From the NCBI GenBank assembly GCA_033977485.1, contig CM066983.1:60197010-60261009 (forward strand): 64,000 nucleotides of DNA, written 5' to 3'. This stretch comes from Hydrangea macrophylla. Taxonomy: Eukaryota > Streptophyta > Magnoliopsida > Cornales > Hydrangeaceae. Shown here in pieces: positions 43,709 to 54,713 of this stretch (positions are counted from its first letter, which is position 1; each line of letters opens with the position of its first letter). The position numbers were made by a program, and so were the translations under genes. The notes beneath the pieces were generated by a model, which worked only from the letters and a program-made list of their open reading frames with translations, made no database searches and was not told the origin of the DNA.

Positions 43709-45698
43709 TGTAATACCTTGTATTTTGGAATGTATATTAATAAGTCAGACTTGGTATTTTTTCCTGTATACTTATATGATCCTTACCCTTCTGTTGGACA
43801 TGTTTGAGTCCCAATCGATTGCCATTACATCCCAATCGATTGACAGTTTTTGGTTAGCAATCGATTGGTATCTTTCCCAATTGATTGCCATGTTGCTGAC
43901 CTGTATTCATTACATGGCACTATCCTAATCGATTGCCCTTCATCTTAATCGATTGCCTTGAAATATCAATCGATTGCCACTGAGCCTAATCGATTGCCAC
44001 CTATAGAGATAAGTTTTCAACTTTGCTTCATGGATTGACATGTGGCACTCTCAAATTCTATAAATATGGATTCATTTCTTGCCCTTGGTTATTTTACAAA
44101 TTTCTTAGGAGAGAGAGATTTGATATATATACACACCCACATATATATAAATATATACATACAAGCATGCATACACATGCACATACACATACACTGCCTT
44201 GAGGCATAGAAGAGGAAAAGAATAAGAAGAAGAAAGAAGGAAGAAGAAGAAATAGAGGAGAGGCAGAGGAGAAGAGGATAGAAAAAGCTTGAAAACTTTA
44301 TAGCCAAACACACCCCACACTCAACTAGTTGAGTTTAACTCACTTAATTCCTTTTATATGAATGTTTATAAGTTTTATAGAAGTTTAGACGTAACAAACA
44401 CGTCCCAATCGATTGAACTTTTTCCTAATCGATTGCCATCAGTCAGGACCCAATCGATTAGATAGTTTTCCAATCGATTGCCATTAGTTATAACCCAATC
44501 GATTTCCAACGTTAGCAATTGATTAGCTTTACTTTGGATCCAATCAATTGTTTTTTTCCTTAATCAATTATTATAGTTTTATCCCAATCAATTGGACCCT
44601 TGTCCCAATCGATTGGCAATCACAGAGCATGGATTGTTTCTTTTGGTTATTATATAAGGGTTCGATTGTTCAATTTTTGAGTCAGACTTTCATTATGCGA
44701 CTATTGGGATAATCAGGGACAATGTGATACCAAAGATAAGTATGGGGTGAGTAGTGGATTAATGTTATAATGTTAGTGATTATGTTGTTCGTCATTGAGT
44801 TCGATATCCGTTTCACTTCAATCAGAGTAGTCAGGCCACAATGGGATTTGTCGTGTATCTATATTCGTACTGAACATAGGTAGGTTTTATAAGTTCTGGG
44901 AATTGGACGTGGGCAATTACTTGGTCATGTTATGTCTTTAATGAGCAGGGGATGGACTGACGTGGTATCCATGACATGCTATGGATGGTATATATCCTTA
45001 ACAAGCAATGGACAGAATAATGGTGTATCTATAAGTTTTGAATGATTGAGTCTGTTCTTTCAGTCAAGGTATGTTGATTATCGTTCATAGGATAATAAGA
45101 CGTTAAGGGTTGAGTAATGATGTTTGAATCAAGATGAAGATACTATTATAACACTATATCTTATTCATTTCATAACTTGTTATTACGTTATATAACTGGT
45201 ACCCTGTTAGTTTGTATTCACTCAGCTCTCAGTAAGCTGACGGCCATTATTGCCTGGACCTTCCCTATCCAGACTACCCTATTTCATACCTTGCAGGTGA
45301 TGATCATTACCAGGATGGTTATTATGTGGAGGAAGGCTATGCTGAATACGTGCTGGGGGAAGGAGGCGAGGATAGACAACACTATTACGTTGACGACTAC
45401 ATTTAAGCCAGCTGAAGAACTAGATAGTTATTGGTTTTATTTCTGTTGAACTTATGTAGAATCGGTGCTAGGGCATATGTTGCTTCCAGACCTTTTCGTA
45501 GTCCTGTGGGCAACTCTGATGTTTTTGTAATAACTAGAATGGTTGTAACATATTCAATATATGTATATTATTTTTTTTGTTGTTCTATCATACTAGTACT
45601 GTATGGTGTGGACAATTTAGTGACATTCATTTGTCATTCCCTATGGACCCAAAAAGAAAATTTAACTTTCTTTATTTTTGCTATTTTATGGCATGACA
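43709..45698 (+). mobile_element. Solo gypsy-type LTR (family B) in RT, copy 2
   Basis: 1990 bp, TGTAATACC to GCATGACA. Flanks are GGTAT (43704-43708) and GTTAT (45699-45703), the mirror of the mismatch in copy 1. Palindrome arrays are at 43812-44000 and 44402-44625, TATAAATA at 44059-44066. Confidence 0.9.
45296..45406 (+). other. Short acidic, tyrosine-rich open frame, copy 2
   Basis: 36 codons to TAA with YQDGYYVEEGYAEYVLGEG and YYVDDYI, same length as at 7772-7882 and also placed directly after a CAG. Confidence 0.4.
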
Positions 45699-46735
45699 GT
45701 TATCGACTTCCTCAGATAGACGATCTATTCGATTAGCTGCAAGGATTAAGGATCTTTTCAAAGATAGATTTACATTGAGGATATGATCAGTTGTTAGTTC
45801 GACCAGAGGTTCTATCAAAGACTACAGTCAGGATGATATACGGGCAGTATGAGTTCTTAGGTATGCCTTTCAGATTAACAGTATTCATGGACTTAGTGAA
45901 TAGAGTATTCAGACCATATCTAGATCAATTCATTATATCATTCGTCGATGATATCCTGATCTATTCCAAAAAAGAGGAAGATCACAAGGAACACTTATAG
46001 ATTGCTTTACGGACGCTCAAAGATAGTAAGCTATATGCAAAGTTTAGTAATTGCAAGTTTTGGCTATAAAAATTAAAATTTCTTGGACATGCTATCTCGC
46101 AGAATGGCATATCTGTAGACTCATCTAAGATAGATACAGATTTAAGCTAGAATAGACCGACCAATGTGATAGAAGTTTGAAGTTTTCTCGATCTAGTCGG
46201 ATATTACAGAAGATTTGTAGATGAATTCTCTAAGATTGCAAGATCATGGGAAAATTTGACAAGAAAAGAGACAAAGTGCGAATGGACAGATAAGCATAAG
46301 GGTGTATTTTAGGAACTAAAGAAAAGATTAACCTCAGCCCCTATACTTGCAATACAAAAGAGTGGGGAAAGGTATATAATCTACAGCGATGCATCACACC
46401 AAGGACTTGGGTGTGTGCTTATGCAAGACGAGAGTGTGATTGCGTACAGATCTAGAAAACTGAAGCCATATGAGAAGTACTATCCCATGCACGATTTGGA
46501 ATTAGCTACGATAGTGTTTGCGTTGAAGATATGGAGACACTATCTATATGTAGAGAAGTTTGATCTTTTCTTAGATCACAAGGGCTTAAGATATCTATTC
46601 TGTCAGAAGGAGTTGAATATACGACAACGAAGGTGGATGGAGTTGTTCAAGGATTATGACTTTTCATTATAATACCACTCGGGTAAGACAAATGTCATAG
46701 CCGATGCTTTAAGTCATCAACCTTGACTAGTAATT
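45699..46735 (+). pseudogene. RT and RNase H, copy 2
   Basis: RT continues with YRLPQIDDLFD and [13 protein letters not shown] to [11 protein letters not shown] (45940-45972), then the FLGHAIS and VGYYRRF blocks. RNase H has [16 protein letters not shown], the [11 protein letters not shown] block and DHKGLRYLF, ending ALSHQP near 46725. It includes the stretch that copy 1 lost at the copia junction. Several stops. Confidence 0.85.
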
Positions 46736-47400
46736 ACTATCCTATTGATATGAGAATGGCGAGCATTGGAGGTTTTAGCTAAATTCGATCTTCTGCTAAT
46801 GGAAACAACAGAAGGACATCATCTTGGATGTCTTGTCGTACAGTCGACTCTAATTAGCCAAATTATAGAGGCTCAACAAAAGAGATGGTACGAGAAACCA
46901 GTGTGAAGATGATTACATCTTAAACCCAACATAAGAGTTAAGTTGACAAGCGATGCAAAGACTTTGAATTCATTGTTGGAGATCATGTACTGCTCAAGGT
47001 CTCACCTGTTTGAGGCATCGTTAGATTTGGTCAAAAGAGAGACAAGCTATCGTTGCAATTCATCGGACTATTCAAGATTCTGGAGCTTGTTGGGAAGGTT
47101 GCCTGTCTACTTGCGTTGCCACCAAAGATGTCAAGAGTGCACAACATTTTCCATATCAAAATGTTGAGAAAGTATGCCCATAATCTAGCAAACGAGGTCA
47201 ACTTTAAAGACATTAACGTCAATTACAACGTCACTATCAACAAAGGACCATTATTGATCCTAGACCATGGAATCAAGAAGCTCAGAAACAAGGAGATTCC
47301 ACTAGTAAAGGTTTAGTGGAAGCATCATGATAAAGGCGAAGCTTCGTGGGAACTGGAGTTAAGGATGCATGAGAAGTTTTCGTTTTTGTTTTAGCTCTAC
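46736..47400 (+). pseudogene. Integrase remnant with large deletion, copy 2
   Basis: After EAQQ at about 46880 the sequence jumps to the block that in copy 1 lies at about 18650, removing about 830 bp with the zinc region and all catalytic residues. The tail (SRVHNIFHIKMLRKYAHN, ILDHGIKKL, EIPLVKV) remains and ends near the third LTR. Confidence 0.85.
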
Positions 47401-47445
47401 TACATTAGATTTCGAGGACGAAATCTTTTAATTAGTGGTGGATGA

Positions 47446-49659
47446 TGTAATACCTTGTACTTTTAGTATATATTAATAAGATAAGATTTTGTATGAATAC
47501 CTTTACTATACTTATAATTTAGTGTTCAATCAATTGAACCTATTTCAATCGATTGAAGTGATGACCTTTTCAATTGATCGAACCCATTTCAGGCGATCGA
47601 AACCCTGCCGACATAAATGCAATGATTGCGACCACGTTCAATTGATCGAAGCCTTGTCAATCGATTGAAGGTGTGTCACTTGTCCTCAATCGATCGAAGT
47701 TGTTTTGATTGATCGAACTTGTCTAGATTTTTATCCCAGTTTTTGTGCAAACACTGCCACCATGCACCCTTAATTTCTATATACATTGAACCATTTCGTG
47801 TCTATACGTGGTTGCTAAAAACCACAGAGTTAGAGAGAGAGAGAGATTAGGTTTATATATACATATACTTATATATATATACACACATACACTATATATA
47901 CTTTTGGGTAGAGAGAAAGAGGAATACAACCATAAAATGAAGAAGAAGAAAAAGAAGATAGACCGAGAGAGGAGACAGAGACAGAGATAGAGAGAAGGAA
48001 GGAGGAGATAGAGGAGAAGAAATTGGAGAAAGCTTGAAGCCCAAAGCTTTGCCAAACGCGCCCTTATCACCTTTAGGTGAGTTCTAAACTCACTTGATAG
48101 CCTAAGTATGTTGTCTTACAAGTTTTGGAGGTAAAGAATAAACCCCAAAGCACCCTAGAAATTTTGGGTGTTCACTGTCCAGTCTTGTAGAAAAGAAGAC
48201 TTCCAAGCGATTAAACTTGCTCCAATCGATTGAAAACACTCAATTTCAATTGATTGAAAATACTTCAATCAATCGAGACCACCTTGACTTCAATCGATCG
48301 AACATCACATAATATGATTATTATTTTTGGTTATAATACATACTGTTTAGTTTCCATATTGAATCGTACTTCCTGTATGCAATACTGTGGAATCAAGAGA
48401 TAATGGAATGCAATAATGAGATAGCATTATAAGAAATGTACTTAGGTTCGGGATAGTAATTAAAGGGTTGATCCTAATCGAGTTTGATGATACATTTATT
48501 TTAATTAGAGTAGTCAGGCCATATGGGAATGTCATGTATCGGTGATAGATAACGTGAAGCAGGTTTGATAAGTTCTAGGAGACTTATAAGGACGGGCGTT
48601 GGTCGAGCATATGTCCTACGAGGCTGTGGACTGTTAAAATGTCCGATAATACGGTGGACCGGACCGATAGCCCAAAGATAGCTGGTAATCCAGTCATATG
48701 AACTACAACATAAATGTAGGTTTTTATAACTTGTGGTGGATCAGAGTTACTGGTAGATGTTGTTAAGTCATGGCAATAGAACGGATGTGTCTTTGCTCAA
48801 AGCATTGACTCCCTGACATGTGGAGGACTATGCATATGTTGTAATAAGGCGGGGATGGACTGACATGGTGTCTGTGACTTGAGGTGGATTGTGAATAGGT
48901 ATTCTCAAAATATGGTAGACAGACGTAGGTGTCTATGACTTGCGGTGAATTGTGAATATGTTTTCTAGAACGCAGTAGATAGGGCATTGGTGTATCTAAG
49001 AGTACTACAATCTGGTCTATTTATCCATGAGTCGAATGAATGGGTTATTGTATAAAAGATGTGAGTAACCGATTAATGAGTTTGGAATAAAGAGAGATTT
49101 TACTAGCAGAACTATATTTTGTGTCCTCCATAAATGGTTAAATTATTATACCTACGATACTGTGTTAGTTTCTATTCACTCAGTTTCTAGTAAGCTAAAG
49201 GCGTTTATGCTTGGACCTTCTCCATCCACACTAACTTGTCCCTAACACTATAGGTAATGAGGCTTACAATAATGGCTACTACCCAAAGGAAGGATGTGCG
49301 GAGGGTGGCCCCATTGAGGATGGAGATTCTGGAGAGGCTACTATGCTGACGACTACGTCTATGCGAGCTGAAGATTTAGTTTCTATTTTTGTTATAGACT
49401 TTTATATTATGTTTTGTGATTGGGCATACGTTGCCCTAACATTTTAGTATTTCTGCTTATAGAACTCTGATGTAATAATTTGTACATTTGTAATGTACTC
49501 AGTTTCCTTTATGTTACTATTCTGTTTACTTACTGCTTGGTTAGACTGTGTGGTGTGGACAATTTAGTGACTTCACCAGTCATTCCCTATGGACCTAAAA
49601 AGAAAATTTGACTATTTTATTTATTCATTTTTCTATTTTTGCTGTTCTAGGGCATGACA
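47446..49659 (+). repeat. Third (3') LTR of family A, uninterrupted
   Basis: 2214 bp, TGTAATACC to GCATGACA, followed by target repeat AATTG. It is the reference for the other two LTRs. Arrays are at 47525-47725 and 48213-48303. A GTGAGTTC donor-like site is at 48077 and an acceptor-like ACACTATAG ends at 49253. Confidence 0.88.
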
Positions 49660-49664
49660 AATTG

Positions 49665-49940
49665 AGAGCACCGCCCTTCCTCTCTCTCTCTCTCTCTCTC
49701 TCTCATAGTATAGGGCTAGATCCATAAAAATTAATCAAATAGTCGTTCCTAAGTTGGCCCAAAAATTCAGAATGAACAAAATAGATAGTAGGAATAGGGG
49801 GCCTCAACCCTTGACAAGCGGGGGTATTTGTAAAATACAACCGCGCTAAAAGAAAAAAATGTACTAAATTATTTCACAATTCCTTTATTTATCTGCAGTT
49901 TGAATTACAAGGCCAGTTTGTGCACAATTCGATTAAACTA
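49665..49940. other. Flank between the composite and the Athila LTR
   Basis: Contains a (TC)n microsatellite at 49681-49704. No gene. It is probably a short piece of the original target region. Confidence 0.5.
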
Positions 49941-50064
49941 TGATAAGTGGTGTTGTTTTAGTAGTTATTCGTGCAGGTTATTGTTGCCGTGTGAAGAATT
50001 GGATGCGAAAGATAAACGGAAGTGCTGAATTGTAATGAAGATAACTAAAGATGAAAAGTGGACC

Positions 50065-50237
50065 TCGATCGATTGAAGAACAGTCGATCGATCGAAGGTT
50101 TGATCGATCGAGAGAATCTCAAGCTCTCGAAGATCCCAGAAGTTCAATCGATCGATCGACCATGACTTTTATCAGATTATACGCGCACGCAGCGGAATGG
50201 ACTGGGAACCCTAAGCATTAGGTTTTTAGTATAAATA
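50065..50237 (+). promoter_or_regulatory. Athila promoter: palindrome array plus TATA box
   Basis: Sites at 50065-50163 include TCGATCGATTGAAG, GTCGATCGATCGAAG and CAATCGATCGATCGAC. TATAAATA follows at 50230-50237. Confidence 0.7.
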
Positions 50238-50657
50238 TTCGTATTGTATACGTCTTTAAGGAGGCCCACATGAGTTATCATCAGTTTTTAGATAGAGAAG
50301 AGAGTTTTTCTTGATGTTTTTGTAGGTTTCAAAGATCTTTGTGGTTTTGTAGCTTGATTACTCTTGGTTTAATCAAAGTTTTTCATTCCAGGTTACTTCT
50401 TTATTGTTTATTTAAATTCTGCACGTAGTTTATAGTAGTATAATCTGGTAACTTCGTAGTTTTGCATGCTAGACAAGTTCACACTATTAGTTTTCTTAGT
50501 TTTCATGATTAAAACACAAACAAACAAGACCTTAATGAACTTTTACGTTAAAAACACATCTGTGACACTTTAGACTATGTCTAAGTAGTCCCCAGGTTGG
50601 GAGATCACAATGAAACCGTGATCTCAAGCCTCTGCCATGCAGCAGAATAATTCCTGT

Positions 50658-50752
50658 GTTCGATCGATCGAGAAAGTTCGATCGATCGGACCAGAGACAT
50701 TGTCGAGCGATCGAAGTCAGTTCGATCGATCGAAAGCGCGTCGATTGATCGA
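50658..50752. repeat. Second palindrome array, Athila LTR
   Basis: Five sites, including GTTCGATCGATCGA and TTCGATCGATCGAA, spaced about 15-25 bp, about 430 bp downstream of the TATA box. Confidence 0.8.
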
Positions 50753-51424
50753 ACCTTCTGATTCTTGAGGACATTCTATGCAGTATTTCTAGACTTTCTG
50801 CTTTACTGATTTGTTATCAAATTGTCCCCAAACGCTCAGTTTGTCAAAACAGTCGGTAAACTTAAAGCCTTGAGGCATTTTTCTTCAATAAACTTTGCAA
50901 ACCACCCTCAATGCTAACACCATTGGAGGTGCGAGTCTTAACTATTGTTTTAAACTGCTTTTATGTATTTCAAACTTAATTGTGATGATATAGTCCCTGT
51001 CATGAGAGGACTATGGATTCTTTATCCTAAGAGAAATACGGAATACTGTAGAAGATGTATTCCATTGAGCTTCAATGTAAATGCATGGTAGATGGCTAGG
51101 TCGCGGTGGATTCATGTAATCCCAACATTCCCTTTTATTAATAAAAACACATTTTAAATCATCGCTTTAATTAATTAGTTAGTAATTAGTTTAATTTAGT
51201 TTTATTGCTTTATCTTTAGTAGTTGATAAACTGTGGAACTCTGTGTTCTACACTCCTTTAAAATATTGATTTTTATTTTCTTGTTTGAGATTAATCTAGG
51301 TAATTAGTTTAACACCTTCCCTGTGGGATCGATCTGGACTTCCAGTACTATATTACTTGCACGATTACCTACACTTGGGTATAGCACACAAGCGCACACA
51401 AAAAATTCTCGTGTCAAGTTTTTT

Positions 51425-51441
51425 TGGCGCCGTTGCCGGGG
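51425..51441 (+). promoter_or_regulatory. Primer binding site (tRNA-Asp type), Athila
   Basis: TGGCGCCGTTGCCGGGG, the known Athila-type tRNA-Asp complement, eight bases after the LTR end. Confidence 0.88.
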
Positions 51442-51549
51442 AGGGTGACAAGCTAACGCTTAGTTTACCTCGATCCATCTTTATCTTTTTCTGTTTTCTT
51501 TTTCTTTTATCCTCCAAAAAAAAAAAAACTACTTAGGGTCTTTCCCTTT

Positions 51550-53262
51550 ATGTCCGATAATTCCATTGAAGGAATTTACGGAAACCTATTCTATTCATCC
51601 AATTCATCTAGTTCTATCAACCCCATAGTTACACCTATCGATTCAATGACGGATAATCAAAGTGAAAATGGTGATAATGTCGTTGTACCAATCGACAATT
51701 CACTTCATCCTTTGTGCGATCTCATGACACCTGAACACGCGCCTACACCTTCTTGTATTCTCATTCCACCCTATGCAGGCGAATTTCAATTTCGCAATGG
51801 AATGATTCAACTCCTTCATACCTTTCATGGAATGGAGAGCGAGAAGGCGTATCTACATGTCAAGGACTTTGAGGATGTTTGTAAAACTTTCTCACAGAAT
51901 TGTCCTGTAGACGTGACACGTCTAATGCTATTTCCTTTCACCCTGAAGGATAAAGCAAAAGCGTGGTTACTCACCTTAAAGCCAAATTCAATCTACACCT
52001 GGCATGCGATGAACACTGCTTTTCTGAAAAAATTCTTTCCATCCCGCATGACCACTGAGGTTAAACGACAAATAAACTCTTACAAACAAAAGAGAAATGA
52101 AACTTTCACCCAAGCTTGGGAACGTTTCAAGCATTTGCTTCTATCATGCCCACATCATGGGTATGAGAAATGGCGAACCATCAGCTACTTTGATGAAGGG
52201 TTAAATGGTGAAACAAAAAAATTGGTCGAGACCATGAGTTCAGGGCTATTTCTTCGCAAAAACACTGAAGAGGCTGAAGCTCATTTCGAGTGGTTAGCTG
52301 AACACCCCCATGAGTGGTCAAATTCAGACGAGGTCCCACACTCACAGATATCCTGTGTGGAAGAGAAAAGTTTATAGCAACTAAAAAGTGAGGATCATCT
52401 GATGAACAAGTATGAAGAACTAGTGAAGAAAGTGGAAGAGTTGGGAATGAAAGGAGAGAGTTCCAGGCAATTTTTGCCCGAAGAACCATGCGGCACATGC
52501 AACATGTTGGGAAAAACTAATCAATACTGTCCTAATGTGCTGTATTTTCAAGAACAACCCCCCATGGAAATGAATGCCATGCAAGGGTATAGGGGGCCGG
52601 GGAATTCCTACAACAATTATAATTGGCAAAATAATAACAATCGATGGAATCACCCCGGGTTTGATTGGAAAAACAATACTGGGACCCAAAACCAATATCA
52701 ACAACAGCAGTCCTACAATAACAATAATCAATACCAAGGGCAATACAATAGGCAGTCCCAGCCATTCCATCAAAATAGAGCAAATAACTACAACCAAGCT
52801 CAACCCTCTAGCAATCAGCAAGAAAATGTTTACGTGCCACCTCACAAAAAGGTGCAAGAGGAAGATCCACTCTCTAACGCGAATTTAAAACAATAGTTAA
52901 TTCAAATGATGAGTAAAATGTCCGCGACATTACAGAGAATGGATGCATGACAAGAGGGTTCGAGTGGTACGTTTCCTGCTCAACCACTTCCAAACCCTAA
53001 GGGATTTAACAATGGTCCCAATAACCACGAACATGCCAAAGCCGTGACAACTTTGAGAAGCGGCAAGGTCATAGGAAAAAACACGCCTCTCTACCCCTGA
53101 AGAGTATGAAGAGGATGAAGTGGTGGATAAAAGTAAATCATCTACTCAAAAGGAGGAGCTGTCTACTAATAACAAAGCATTAGAATCAAATGAGGACACT
53201 CCTAAAGAAGTAGAAGAAGTTGAGAGAAGGCCTGGAAAGGAGCCTGCATTGATGAATTACCT
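51550..53262 (+). pseudogene. Athila gag, broken and 3'-truncated
   Basis: Gag core: FHGMESEKAYLHVKDFEDVC, FPFTLKDKAKAWLL, the LKKFFPSRMT block, the WERFKHLLLSCPHHGYEKW block, then asparagine- and glutamine-rich sequence and VTTLRSGK, which marks the Gag-protease boundary in Athila. In-frame stops occur at 52375, 52894 and 52948, and a frameshift near 53090. The frame from 51550 keeps the same phase through the first two stops. Sequence changes abruptly to a reversed Tat integrase at about 53262, so protease and everything downstream are missing. Confidence 0.85.
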
Positions 53263-54713
53263 AAGTGCCCTTTCCTCTGGGGTCATAAACGGGCACTTTT
53301 AGTTCTTTGAGGACTAGGTCACCCTCAGCAAGCTTCCTTGGGCGGACCTTTTTATTGAAAGCACGAGCTATTCTCTTCTGGTACCCCCGAGTATGGTTTA
53401 TCGTGGCCAGCCTCTTTTCATCGAGCAACATCAGCTCCTCATACCTTCCTCGTATCCATTCTGATTCGGTGATCTCGCACTCTGCCAAAACCCTAAGAGA
53501 GGGTATTTCTACCTCGACTGGGAGAACAACCTCCATACTGTAAACCAGTGAATATGGTGTAGCTCCTGTAGAAGTCCTTACAGAGGTTCGGTATCCCCAC
53601 AAAGCAAACGGCAGCTTCTCATGCCAATCCTTATATGTATCCGTCGTCTTCCCCAAGATTGCTTTAACATTCTTATTCACTGCCTCTACTGCCCCGTTCG
53701 TCTGGGGCCTATACGGGGATGATTGATGGCGAGTGATCTTATATTTTTCCAGGAGTGGGATAACTTCTCCCTGGAAATGACTTCCATGATCGGAGATAAA
53801 CTCATTCGGGACCCCATACCTGCAGATTATGTTTTTCTCGATGAAACTCACCACGTCTTTGGCTTTCAAAGTTGCATATGAGGTCGCTTCTAGCCACTTT
53901 GTAAAATAATCGATTGCCACGATTATGTATCGGTGCCCATTGGAAGCCTTCGGGACTATCTCACCAATGATATCAATCCCCCATACAAAAAATGGCCAAG
54001 GGGTGGTCATGCTATCGAGTTGTGACGGCGGGATATGCATCAGATTTGCATGAATCTGACACTTGTGACACCTTCTAAAATATTCACAACAGTCTTTGTC
54101 CAAGGTCGTCCAATAGTACCCCTGTCGGATGATCTTCTTTGCCAGCATGTGCCTGTTCATATGGGGCCCACACACTCCCTCATGTATTTCCTCCATCATT
54201 CTTTTAGCTTCCTTCCCATATAGGCACTCCAGATTGTACCCGATGTAGGATTTCTTCCATAGCTTATCTGCATAAATCACAAATTGAGCGGCGAATTGTC
54301 GAATCACCTTTCTATCCTTCTCTGAGGCTCCTTCGGGGTATTCTCCTTCTTTGATGAACTTCCACACATCTTCATACCAAGGCATTTCGTCTTCTCTTTC
54401 TACGACCGCGATCATTTCAAATGATGGTTGATTCCTCACTTCTATGGACAGCGGGATCATGGCAGTTTTGGAGGGGATTTGGATCATCGATGCTAAAGTG
54501 GCCAAGGAGTCAGCTAGTTGGTTTTCTTCACGAGGAAGGTGGTAAAAAGAAATCTTCTTGAATCGCGCTTTCAGACTTTCCAGGTAATCGTGGTAAGGTC
54601 TCAATTTCTCATGCTTTACCCTCCAATCCCCTCGGACTTGGGATATGATCAAGTTGGAATCTCCGAAGACATCAATCTGTTTGACTTTCAAAGCCAAGGC
54701 TGCTTCCATCCCA
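53263..54713 (-). pseudogene. Integrase, C-terminally truncated
   Basis: The frame opens in the second RNase H (GDSNLIISQVRGDW). Zinc region HEGVCGPHMNRHML through CHKCQ, catalytic D in VWGIDIIGEI, D in FISDHGSHF, E in NGAVEAVNKN. It ends at DPRGK, where the young Ogre element continues for about 40 more residues. Confidence 0.85.

Larger units (their letters stand above)
284..49664 (+). mobile_element. Tandem-dimer Tekay/Del-like Ty3/gypsy element (family A) with nested insertions
   Basis: The pattern is LTR (289-3602), internal copy 1 (3603-19207), LTR (19208-41198), internal copy 2 (41199-47445), LTR (47446-49659). The outermost ends are flanked by the same 5 bp, AATTG, at 284-288 and 49660-49664, so first and third LTRs are the ends of one original insertion. 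The pol order protease, RT, RNase H, integrase, chromodomain-like tail identifies Ty3/gypsy; LTR ends TGTAATACC and GCATGACA and the tail wording fit the Tekay/Del chromoviruses. Both internal copies are full of stops and frameshifts and are dead. The lineage name is inferred from motifs; the dimer structure is read from the sequence. Confidence 0.85.
49941..51416 (+). repeat. 5' LTR of an Athila element
   Basis: It begins TGATAAGTGG and ends GTGTCA, 1476 bp, followed by AGTTTTTT and then the PBS. That spacing is typical of Athila. It carries palindrome arrays at 50065-50163 and 50658-50752. No second LTR is present in the window. Confidence 0.8.
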
